A stretch of DNA of 64,000 bases from Tubulanus polymorphus (lineage: Eukaryota > Nemertea > Palaeonemertea > Tubulaniformes > Tubulanidae), in the NCBI RefSeq assembly GCF_964204645.1, contig NC_134027.1:3150485-3214484 (forward strand), given 5' to 3'. Every line of letters starts with the position of its first letter. Within the stretch, counting starts at the first letter, position 1. Positions 53,440 through 64,000 of this stretch are shown here, piece after piece. A model generated the notes under the pieces. The model made no database searches and had not been told where the DNA came from. It was given only the letters and a program-made list of their open reading frames with translations. The position numbers and the translations under genes are program-made.

Positions 53440-54861
53440 GTCACTGAATCACTCGCTGCAGACACCCGCCTACTGAGACCAACTGAGGCTGAGCTATTCG
53501 ATGTATTGCTTCATGGCACGTTATTAATCTAAACGAATAACCACATAATCATGTTCTCAGGTACATTTGTGTACATTTTAGTATGAAAATAAAATTGTAC
53601 GAAAATGAAATTGTACAATGTAAATGTAACTATAATGATAGTGATCTACTGGTTATAGAGATCCGAAACCCCTTGTTTTTATTTGGCATATGTGTGTATG
53701 TACTTATATCGCGTGTTTATGAATACGTGGACAATTTGATGACCGAACAATGATTTAGTTTTAATCAACTGGTAATCAAAATTTTGTTCGATATCTACGA
53801 TAGATGTAGATTTTTCTATTGATAGTAATTTGAACGAAGTACCATTGATTACCAGGAATAAGACATATACCGCACACAAGTCGGTAGAATAACTCCGAAA
53901 AACACTGTAGATTTTGACGAGTATTTTATGATTGCTGTTTACAAAACATATTGATTATTCATGTTTCTATTTGATTTTTTATATGTTGATTTCATAAATA
54001 CAGCGTTAATGCCAATATGATATATTATATTATAAACCCCTATATACTGGTTCATATAGGATACTGAATCACTTGTTTAATGAATAAGGAACATGTATTT
54101 AGACTATACGTTCTTACAGAATCTCATTTATTTTGTAATCCTATTGCAGCATGCTTTATTTGATATCATGACAATATACAGAATGTGCAGAAATCTATGT
54201 AATTTGTACTGAAATAGTATTAGTTATGGCAATGTCTTAAGCACGGCGATGGTAACTAGTCTAGTATCCAGCTATTCTGGTATTTAGATTATGTTAGGTA
54301 CCTGTAATTTTTACTTGCACACTACAACTGTGATATTGTATGACCCGTATATATCAATTAATGATTTATAAATGCCGTCCACATTGATAGGAAACATTTC
54401 AGGAATATTTTGAAATTGTTTTTGTTGATGTATTTCGTTACTAAATAGCTATTTATATTCAAAACAATATGTATTTTTGAATAATCTGTGATTATTTTTG
54501 TAAATCATAATATATGCAACAGAGAAATAAAGCACAGTCTTCCAAACATATAGTTTGGAAGAAATTATATGTATAATGAATTTTGATATTTGTTGTTGTA
54601 TGTTTCTGGTAATTTGTAGAGAGGATTTTTCATTGGTTATAATACCAGCCCTCTTCCTGCATCGACTTCTATTCACACTTTTCAGGCTCTCGGACACGAA
54701 ATTACTTTTTCAATTCATCAAGAAGTTGAATTAAGTAAAAAATATTTAGTTCTGTTGAAATATCGTCGACACAAACAAAAACAACTGATCGCGTAGAATT
54801 TATGCAGATTATCTTGTATGGCTTCATTTACATTTATTACATGAATTGCGTATCTGCAGTT
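53440..54861. other. Convergent 3' UTR region of CCDC162 (+) and RGS22 (-)
   Basis: AT-rich sequence without coding exons. The + strand has AATAAA at 53588-53593 (about 150 nt past the CCDC162 stop) and at 54526-54531. The minus strand has AATAAA at 54833-54838, some 24 nt past the RGS22 stop. Confidence 0.6.
54833..54838 (-). terminator. Poly(A) signal AATAAA for RGS22
   Basis: Canonical hexamer on the minus strand, 24 nt after the RGS22 stop codon, implying a very short 3' UTR. Confidence 0.6.
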
Positions 54862-57800
54862 TTATTTATCTCCAAAATTCACGACGTCGCCATCTATCAA
54901 TTTCAGTAAAACTGACATTTTGGGACCACCACTTGTTTTATCAGATGACGGAACCGTTGAATCGCTCGAGTCCTCAGCTGTTGAAGATGTTTCTTGGTCA
55001 TCAATGCGTTTCAACGTTCCTCGTCGCCTGCCTTCCAAACGACTCGTACCGTGACTCAAGCGTCTTCTACTGCTACTCGCGGACTGGCTCAACGACGCAC
55101 TCGACTGGGAAGGATCCAAGTAGAAGCTTTCCCGTCTCCCGTGGCTGATGATGCTTTGGCGACTGCGGGCGTAGTTACTGGCTCTGCGACCAGCGTGGTC
55201 GGGTAAAATCCCACCACCTGGAGTGTAAGCTCGGTGAACTGCTGGACTGATAATCTGACGTAGACCGTACCGTAAAGAAAATGAGAAACGCGAACCCTCT
55301 TCATCTGTAGAATAAGGAAGACAAAATTACCGATTCATACATGATACATATGACTATCACTGAAAATGATGAACTCATGACGAACCTCCACTGACGAGAA
55401 CCTTCTTTACGTGAGATGTGTCAATGTTGAAATAATCAGGGATATCGTCCATATGATGAGGACTAATGTGTTCTTGCTCCGCTTTTCCCACTAGTTGCGC
55501 AACCCGATGATGTAAGAATCTTAAAGTGAATTTTTTCAAAATGCATATCTGAAAATCTGAACGTGTAGGCAGGCGTAATCGATAACAAACTCACCGACTC
55601 CAGAGATATGAAAGTATTGTAAAAATATTGACCGTTGCATCATGAAATAAACCGCGATCCATTGTGGAATGTCTGTAATCAGCTAGTATTGCTTCAGCTA
55701 CTTCATTGGCAATGTTCACCTTAGAAATATATGATCATAGATAAAACAATATCATTCTGAACTTTTGCACGGTAAACATACCGGTAACGTTTAGTTCTTT
55801 GACACACCTGGACTTTAGGAGGTAATTCCGAATCAATGAAACAAGTGATAATAGTTTTAGCCTTCGATTTGACCAAGTATTCATCAGCAGAAGTAAAGTT
55901 TCCCGCTGCCAAACTGGCATTAGCGTTATCAACTAGTTGACGATACCTAAAATAAAATATATGACAGTCGTTATTTTACTTTCAAAGTTGATAAGAAATG
56001 AAATAAATTCTCAAACTTTTAGACTTACTTTTCAACTTCTATCAGAAACTGCAAGTCGTTAGTAAGTTTTTCTAGAAATACGACTCTGTTCCTGATAACA
56101 CGTCGGTTTGGTGAACTTGCTACAGCCGTCCCTGCTCCGTGAACTGTTAGAACAAGAAACTCATTGAAACCGGGCGGATTATCTTTGAAGCAAACAAACG
56201 GCTTTTCAGCTTTACCTTCTGGATCTACAGCGATCTTATTCTTCAAATAATCTCTGAATATTTCAGCAGTCCACGGATTTAGAATTCCTCGTCGGAATGT
56301 AGCTACACCTCGTACAAAGTTTATCCACAATGCTCTCTAGAAATACAGGATGCGAAATGTAATAACTCATAACGGCAAATGCTATCAAAATTGCTTTGGA
56401 GCATACCGTTTTTTCTTTACTCCATCGTCGTTTTTCTTCGTCAATTTTCATTTTTTCTGTCGATGTTTTCGATTCAACTGCCTCGCCAAATGTTGCCTCA
56501 TATTCGGGCCATCTGAAACCAAGAGAAATGAAAACACATATACTATATCGTAATCGGAATAATCTTTACTCAATGTAAAATGTCTTACAATTTTTCTTCC
56601 ATAGACTTGAGAACAGCTAATTGAGCTGCTATGAGAACGGATGTCGTGACGCGCTCCATTCTGGGTATTTCACGAATAATATCAGCATCGCATTCAAGAG
56701 ATGAGCCTATTGTATAGAAAAACCCGTCTCATTTGCATTTTACCTTCAAAAACCGATGGCTTTATTTCGATCGTCCATGAGTTTATCCCAATTTGTCTAT
56801 ATTTGCGCATTTAACAGATACCTTTCCCAGTTGTTTTGCTGAAGAAGCGCTTGAGAATGTATTGTATTTTTGTGTTTCTATCTCTGACCTCCTTCGTTTG
56901 TCTCATGTCGTCGACGGCCAACCAAAACAAGAGTGGTCCCTCTGTATAGTCCGTTAACAACCACCGACGGAAAAACTCAATGTGGATTGGATCATGAAGA
57001 ACTTCTAATAGGTTCCTTCAAAGTGAAAAGTGAGATGATGAGATTCTTTCAAACTTTAGAAAACACAGGTATTGGGAAGAGATAGTCGATAACCCGATAG
57101 TTATTGTGAAAAATCCAAATCTATATCAATTACCTCGGTTTTGGTGGTCTTTCGTGGGTAATTCCGTTCTTTTTAAGTGGTTTCATATACGAAGGTGTTG
57201 TATCTTTAACAGTTTCCTGTTCAATAGATCCGTCTTCACTCAGATCCTTCAATCGTTTTATATCGTCCTCATTATACAAGTCACCCATACTGACCCGAAT
57301 AGATTCTATATCCAGTTTTTGTGGACGGGCCATTTTACGTAGATTAGCTGAAAATGGTAATACTTCTGCTAACATTTTGCTTTGATGATGAGTTAATGCA
57401 GCAGATTTCAAAACATCGGCTTTATTTACGTTGATGGAACACTGGCTGTTCCTTGATCCAAAGACTTCCTTTATCATTGTCCTGACTAAACGTAAGTAGT
57501 GAGTTAAAGTCGAGTGTAACATCAGCTGGTGAAATGGAAGAAATGATCATTTGAAAACAGTATAAACGAGGTTGATTTGTCGGGTCTAGGTATAAGCTTA
57601 CCGCATCCAACTATATCAGCAGCTAGTTCCAGAGCTAGCATGATTTCGGCTTGTTGTAGACCGACATGTCTCTCTTGAACAATAACATCTGGAGTCTGTG
57701 ATCGATCTTTAGATCTTTCAATAATCTGTACATTTCCACGAGGGTCGATATTGAATCTGTGTTTCGTAATTTTACCTTTGGGTACCAACTGAGATGAAGC

Positions 57801-60800
57801 AAAATTTCACATACGAGAATGCTAATCGATTAATCAAAATAAATATGTAGGAGTCCAACAATTTGGTAACGAAAAATAAGATAGTATAAAGTTCGAAAAT
57901 GTTTCCTTGAGCTAGTAGTTTATTCAACTTTATTCTAATGGTCATCTTCAGTATTCCTGAACATAGTCGAAGCGTTGAATAAACTACTTGATAATTACTA
58001 ATTTTTTCGTTATCATTATGTGGTATTCTCTACGTATCAATGTGATACACAGTGTAATGATTAATGATATCTTAGCCACAAACAATTTACTGGCTTACCG
58101 CTGCTCGAACGAATTTTTGATATCCAAGTTTGAGAAAGGCTTTCCAGGCACCCCGTAGATACTGCAATTTTATGACAAGTAGATTTAAACATCGTAGGAT
58201 TGATGTTTGTACAATCCTGTAGTTAGTTATATACAAACCTCGCATGCCATATTCTGCGCCTGTCTTACGAACTCAACACCGGCATCGTCGGATATATGTT
58301 GAAATAATTCCGCTTGAAGATAATCTGCGAAATCTATATGACATTCTCCATCGATGTGCAAATATTTCAAAACTATTTGTCGCCCAATTCGAACTTTCAA
58401 CTTCTCTCCAAGTATGTCTACCTCATTACTAGTGATTGAGAGAAGTTTCATGCAGTCTTTAAAGAATTTTACGTAGCGCATTGCACTCGATCTTCGTTGG
58501 AAACGAGTGACAAATTTTTCGAATGGATGGCCAGCCATGTCATCAGATGTGATTGAGGCAAATAATACGCTGTTTTCGTGGCGATAATGCTGAATCGAGC
58601 AGCGCAGAGGTAAGTTGGGATAAAACGGTTTTAAGTATGGATCAGTGGGAGTTTCCCAACCCACCGCCGACAAAGGTTGCAATAATCCCGGAGTTACGGA
58701 CATTCTCCTGTCGGACGTAGCCGAAGCCGATTGTAGGCGTGGTCCCTGTGACGACAACTGCTCCTCTCTGGACGGATTCCTCGCCGAAGAACTTCGTCGA
58801 TTCCCGTGGAGCCATTCGGATACCTTTTGTTCGGATATCTTTCTCTCATGAAGAATTTCATCCCCGAATGGTGACGCGGATGATCTACGTCTTCGTGATT
58901 TCGGTGGAGGACTCAAAATAATTTCAGTGCTATCATGTTTTATGAGATTGCTTTTGGTCAGAGGAGAGGCAGATCTTTGTTGGCTCGCATCTTCGACGTC
59001 TTCCTGGGCTGGTGAAGTACTCACCCGTCTAACAGCTGAAGAACGTCGTCGAGTTCTTTCTTCAGGTGACGGGGATGTGTCATATTTTGTTGGTGACGTT
59101 CTTGGAGATTGATTCTTATCTGAAAGATGTACTATATATGCAGAATATATGAAACATATTATGAAGAAACTGATCAAAGGCAATATTTGAGCATAGTGCA
59201 CTGTGTAATGGGAAGTCTCACTATATTTACCAAGTAATGGAGATTCTGTCCGCGACTTTTTATCAGGAGAAATGGTTCTTGGACTTGTGTCATCTTCTGC
59301 ACTTTCATCTGTAGGACTGGGAGGTAACTCCAGGGGACAGTCTGACGCTACGGACGCCGACTGATCAACGGAGGCTAAGAGATTTTTTAACAAACTGTAT
59401 TTCTCTTTAAGTTTCGGGAACATAGCGTTCAATTTCAGTAGCTTTACGCGCTCTTTTGGAATATGATCCATTAATTTGCCAGCATCTAGGGCTGTTGCAA
59501 GTTCTGGATTTGCTATGTTAAGTAAGTCTATGTCCTTTAATTCTGAGAACTTTTCAGCAATTTCTTTTTTTGAATGATGCCAACAATGAAGTATATATCG
59601 TGGGATCCAATAATTGTGCAGTACATCCATCACCATGTTCTGGAGTAAGCGGAAGTTTTGAGGAGTGTAGTCAATGTTACCGAATATTGGAGTGGATTGT
59701 AAGCGGGAACCGGGTGGTTTTTTGCTGTCAGTTAAAACTGAATTGTGGCCTTGCTGCCTCGAAAGCGGGTCACTGTCGACCATTTCTTTAAATAAAGATT
59801 CAACACTAACTTACAACTATTTGTAAAACCGATTGAAAAAGAGTAAATTGTTTTATATACCTAAAAACCTTAGCCATTTCCCGTACTCGGGGAACTCAAA
59901 TCGAGCTCCGTTTCGGAAATATTTCGCTTGGATATCGCGAACCGATGCTCGTATTTGGTCAGTATTGTGGGCTGGTATCCTAGAGTGACGTTCCGCATCC
60001 ATCCAAAAGTTAACGATCTTTTCGCCGACGCTTCCTTTGAGAAAACGACGTAATTTCCGCATCCCACTAACATGACCGATCGCCTTTTCAACCAAGATCG
60101 CTGTTTTTTTCTGTCGGTCAGCTTCTGAAATCCGCGATTGAAGTGCAATATGTTGAAAGTTAGTAATTGATGCATCGTTCTTTGAGATTTTTGATGATGA
60201 AAATACTGGTTTTTTTTCTGCAGACTGTTGAACTTACCATCCTTTGGATTGTGGGAACTTGGAGTCAGATGTAATTTTGTCTTGGCCAATTCTTTATTCA
60301 GGCAGTATTCAAGATACAGATTACTTTTCAAGAAATATGGAACACGTTCTGCGAGAAGCCATTTCACGAGGTTACGTGTATCTACATGCTGCAAAGAAAT
60401 TGGATGTAAACATTGAAATGAAATAATGAAATCATTTTCATGTTGATATTTTCAAATTCTGCAAATTTAAAGATGCAGTGTTCATTTGTTTATCTACCCA
60501 CTCACATATTGAGTCCGTCTGATCGGTGGGTCGAAATCGAAGTCGTTCTCTGAAAATTTATATCGTACACGTTGAGAAAATATCTGAAAGAGTTGATATT
60601 AAATCGTAATTAACATCGGGTGCATTCACAGTTCAATAACCCGTAAATAATCAATCATGCTAACAATAAAAACTAATTATCAAATACTTGTCGAAACCTC
60701 CCGACACGTCGGAGATGATTGATTTCTGATGAGATTCTTTCACGACGGATAATTGAATGTTACTTCTAATGTATATCGAGTTTAAACTACATAAATAAAT

Positions 60801-61204
60801 ACCATTTCACCTATGGTTGATATTTTAGATTGTATATATATATATATATTGATATGGATTATGAAACTTTCGCCGATGTTTTGACGTGTTTGACTCGTAA
60901 TTTCCATCTTAAGGATAAACCAGGTTAATATTCCCTAAACAGAACTCTTTCTGTAACTACTTACCGGTAGTGCAAGAAAAACATTGAAATAGTCAACGAA
61001 AGTTCTGTCTCTGAGCAGAATAGCGAGTTCTTCTTCCGTGAGCGTAGCGTCTGCAAATAAATCGCTTTCAGAAATGGAATCCCAATTATCCGTAAATATA
61101 GCCGAATCTTTGGAATCAATCTGAAATGTCACTTGGCGGCTACATGGTGACGATGATAACCTTTGCCCGAGCCGATGATATCCGTATTGAAAAGAACCGA
61201 ACAT
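54862..61204 (-). CDS. RGS22: Regulator of G-protein signalling 22
   Basis: Exons in transcript order: 61204-60965, 60583-60506, 60388-60238, 60124-59861, 59785-59231, 59119-58239, 58161-58099, 57788-57602, 57485-57134, 57015-56822, 56706-56589, 56512-56407, 56336-56029, 55946-55808, 55719-55595, 55519-55386, 55304-54862. Phases agree, giving 1445 residues (human is about 1264). RGS domains bind G-alpha; mammalian RGS22 is testis-expressed and binds G-alpha subunits. Several RGS-like modules are visible. One is near 170-245 (LRRFLKGSVGEKIVNFWMDA). One is at the end of exon 6 (HPFEKFVTRF...YLQAELFQHI). A clear one starts near 924 (LLEVLHDPIHIEFFRRWLL, then PLLFWLAVDD). The last is in exon 13 (FRRGILNPWTAEIFRDYL). 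A Ser/Arg-rich linker fills much of exon 6. The final exon is rich in Ser and Arg. The start is the first Met of the first exon and leads straight into the RGS22-type N-terminus. Confidence 0.92.
57870..58036. repeat. Diverged copy of the palindromic repeat family in an RGS22 intron
   Basis: Inverted arms containing GTAGTTTATTCAACTTTATT and, on the far side, GTTGAATAAACTAC. Same family as the 48.3 kb element. Confidence 0.65.
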
Positions 61205-63074
61205 TTTGAATACATCTAAAACCTAAATATTTGCCTTAGAACTACGAGTTGCAATATTATGTTACCGTCAAACAGTTCCAGAGTTTATTCACGAATCGGT
61301 AATCATTGCGACAAACAGAAAATCGATACCACATAGTCGTCTGTTAGTCTGGCATTTAAACTCTTGCTCGTTTCTAATTTGTCATTTTTATTTGCAAGTA
61401 CTTAAGGGCGGTTACCACTGGTATTTGATTTACTTAAGATAATGTTCTGTTGTAAAGAGGACAGTAGCGGGTCAACTTTCATCGAATTGTTCGGTGCTTT
61501 TGACTACGCAAACAGTAATGTACATTTATTCTTACCAAGAGAAAATAAGTTTTGATTTCTTTCACCTCTTAATCAACTTTTAGCTATTTCTTGAAATTGA
61601 TCTTCGTCATTAAGAATAATTCAATGACGTGTTTTCTGGCGTGTTACTTACCAGCGTGCTTTTTAGATTTTGGCATGACGTTTACTTTTTTGCAACACAT
61701 AAAAAGCTCAACTTACGTAACAACCATGTCCTAGTAACCGTTTCATAACCATTGGTAACTGAACGACATTAGCAACAAAAGCGATTACGGGATATTTTAC
61801 TTTTATAAGCATTTATTTTCAACTCAAAAATCAGAATATAATAATGTATAATGTATATAACATAATCTTACAGACCACAGTTTTCATGCAAGTAAGCTAT
61901 AAATAGTCTTAGACAATGAATTGATTAGCAGCACTACAAAAACCATCTGATTCTGACATTGATACGATGTAATTTCGCTTCTCGAAAAAGATAACCTCCC
62001 TCGCGATCACCTGAAAACAGGTCAATCAAACAAATTGCTACTCTTATGAAATACACAAAAATGTAAATGATATAAAACAAGGTAAAATATTGGATCAACA
62101 ACACATTCAGATGATAACAAAACTAAGACATAAAAACAGCAAAGTCTCATTGAAAGCAGGTAAAAGGTGAATTATTGAATTCAAAGCAGGAATAGATAGA
62201 TTTCATATCTGATGGCGAGTCCCATCAATCAATGAAAACAAAACTTATAGAATCTATGATAATATAACATAATCCCTGAGTATAAACGTTTTACTCATAG
62301 CAATATAACCACAGATATCTGATAATGTCCGCCATCAGGCGACCTAAAATTCTGAAACCAAATTTTTTGTTATTCAAAGAGATATTTAAAATGATTGAGA
62401 TATTTTGTCACTTATAGAAAAACTTTGCAGACGAATTGAAAATTGATAAATGCAGTAGTAAACACCAATGCCCATTCGATGATAAAACCAAAGTATCAAA
62501 ATGTGAAGTGTATAAAAATTTTATCAATGATTAAAAAAACCGTCCTGTTCTTTTAAAAAGGGTAATCTATAATGTGGATTGATCAGAGTTTTGGATAAAA
62601 TTTTGTTCATTCTGTAAGTGATACATTGCATTCAATAAGTGGCACCTTTCTGACTATTCGATCGCATGAACAGCACCCTTTTTACAAATATGCTAATAGT
62701 CCCCAATCAATATTTGGTTAATTCTGATAAAATAGTTAGAGGTGAGACACTATTCACCTAACACAATAAATGCACCATTATTGACAGTTAGATATGCCAA
62801 TGCAGCTATAATCCAGCCTCATAATAAGCTTCCTATCATCACAGAGCATGACTATTTTCGAGGCTCCTATAATTACTTCCTATATCTTATAAGGATTATA
62901 CAAAGTAACTACTATAGTCTTCAATATTAAGCAATAACAATACACGCATTATTTCCACTTCCTACATTGACGAACATCAACATACATGTAAAAAGTCGCA
63001 AAAGCTTCAAATGCTACATATGTAAAACTATACAGTTATATATATATAATCAAAGTTCACCGGGATTTATTTTA
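61205..63074. other. RGS22 upstream sequence and UHMK1 3' UTR
   Basis: Minus-strand AATAAA at 61812-61817 could end a roughly 1.25 kb UHMK1 3' UTR. The remaining 0.6 kb to the RGS22 start then holds the RGS22 promoter. Open frames at 62742-63320 (+) show no recognisable features. Confidence 0.5.
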
Positions 63075-63962
63075 CTAGTTAACAAGAGAATTAGATTCTT
63101 GTGTTTGTTTGAACAGATCATAAGGATAATACGTAGTGATGACCGTGCGGTGATTGAATGTTCGTCCGTTCAGTTTGTTCCAGGCTTCAATACAATGTTT
63201 AGCATCGGTATAAAGTGCCAGCACCTGAAAAATTTAAAATTCAAAGGTACATTACAGGTATTCACAATCAAAGTACATTTAACTAACATCTGGACCAACT
63301 CTACTTACTTTACCATATGATCCAGGTTCTTGACCAAATATACACTTCTCTACAGGACCAAATTGGACACATTCGGATTTTATGTCATCAAGTATATCTG
63401 AAAATAACACATTCACGCCAAATTACTCTTCCATTTATCGGTCAAATATTCACATCATCAAAACCAAAAATACAATATAAAGTATAATACCTTCAGATTC
63501 ATTCTGTGATAAAGACTCACAATCCTGATCTATCATATTCAGCAGGCAAAGAACTCTACTCGGTAATATGGCACTGTCTTGATAAGCTGCTTCTAAACAA
63601 TCAAAGTTCATAAGATTAATAAACGGCAAACCGGTATATCGATAGCATGAGCAGTAATGGTTTAGATGACGATGTTAGTTACCGAGAGTATGTGCGAAGA
63701 ATGGATGCTCTAGAGCTTCTTCAGCTGTTATCCTGTCTTCAGGTCGACACAACAACATCCTGAATGACAAATAGCATACATTTACATCAATCAAAATGTC
63801 TTAAAAATGAATCAGTAGGATAGACCAATCATACCTCCTTGTTAAGTCACGTAGATCATTGATGGCTATGTTGGCATTTTCCATAGTGTCAACTTCACGT
63901 TTTCGTATGAGAGCTTCTGATACATTAGTCGCGTACTCACAACGTAGAGAAGTGTCAATCAT
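63075..63962 (-). CDS. UHMK1: UHMK1/KIS-type kinase, C-terminal part (runs off window)
   Basis: Exons in transcript order: 63962-63835, 63759-63683, 63592-63491, 63397-63309, 63224-63075. Phases agree. KIS is a nuclear Ser/Thr kinase that phosphorylates stathmin and splicing factor SF1; its C-terminus is a U2AF homology motif (UHM). The visible part starts in the kinase C-lobe, with DLTRRMLLCRPEDRITAEEA and LEHPFFAHT. A linker follows (LPSRVLCLLNMID). The UHM then contains CVQFGPVEKCIFG, LALYTDAKHCIEAWNKLNG and the diagnostic GRTF Arg-X-Phe motif. It ends YYPYDLFK plus a short tail. The N-terminal kinase lobe and catalytic loop lie beyond the right edge. Confidence 0.92.
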
Positions 63963-64000
63963 CTGAATGTTCAATTATATACGGTAACATATCAGAATCT

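Noticed and set aside
58645-59112. Open frames on the + strand opposite RGS22 exon 6
   Set aside because: Shadow frames of the Ser/Arg-rich coding linker.
59870-60394. 174-codon minus-strand open frame as a single exon
   Set aside because: It reads through an intron with good GTAAGT and CAG signals and shifts out of the RGS frame; the spliced model is better.

Overview
This is a window of nuclear DNA from an animal, AT-rich and dense in introns. GT-AG introns of mostly 60-600 bp separate short exons, and the genes belong to metazoan families: neutral sphingomyelinase 2, synaptophysin, RGS22, the KIS/UHMK1 kinase, CCDC162 and CTTNBP2-like. No operons, bacterial signals or CRISPR arrays are present. 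The gene set, a GT32 glycosyltransferase and a C45 acyltransferase-like gene suggest a marine invertebrate, probably a spiralian such as a mollusc, annelid or brachiopod. That placement is inference. I rebuilt the exons by hand from splice signals and reading phase, and all six complete spliced gene models close in frame.

Layout, left to right:
- 0.66-6.2 kb (+): ankyrin-repeat plus P-loop protein of CTTNBP2 type. Its 5' end may lie outside the window.
- 7.5-9.9 kb (-): SMPD3, complete, with all catalytic motifs.
- 10.8-12.7 kb (-): C45-type (penicillin acyltransferase / carcinine-hydrolase-like) N-terminal nucleophile enzyme.
- 14.3-32.3 kb (+): synaptophysin-family gene with a 14 kb second intron. 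That intron holds a likely alternative first exon at 21.7 kb, a tRNA-like remnant, MITEs and a 130-bp AT microsatellite.
- 34.4-35.5 kb (-): intronless GT32 glycosyltransferase.
- 38.0-38.3 kb (-): possible terminal exon of an unrecognised gene.
- 40.0-53.4 kb (+): CCDC162-like gene with 49 coding exons and 2288 residues.
- 54.9-61.2 kb (-): RGS22, 17 coding exons, convergent with CCDC162.
- 63.1-64.0 kb (-): 3' half of UHMK1 (kinase C-lobe plus UHM domain), running off the right edge.

The genes do not form a pathway. Two loose themes appear: membrane lipid/glycan and vesicle proteins (SMPD3, synaptophysin, GT32), and the convergent pair CCDC162/RGS22, the latter known as a testis-expressed regulator in mammals. 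The rest of the sequence is intron and intergenic DNA with many small non-autonomous elements. These include a 165-bp MITE with perfect 27-bp terminal inverted repeats, several pogo/Tigger-like MITEs, a palindromic repeat family whose best copy has perfect 103-bp arms, and two tiny foldbacks each bracketed by 7-bp direct repeats. I found no autonomous transposon gene.
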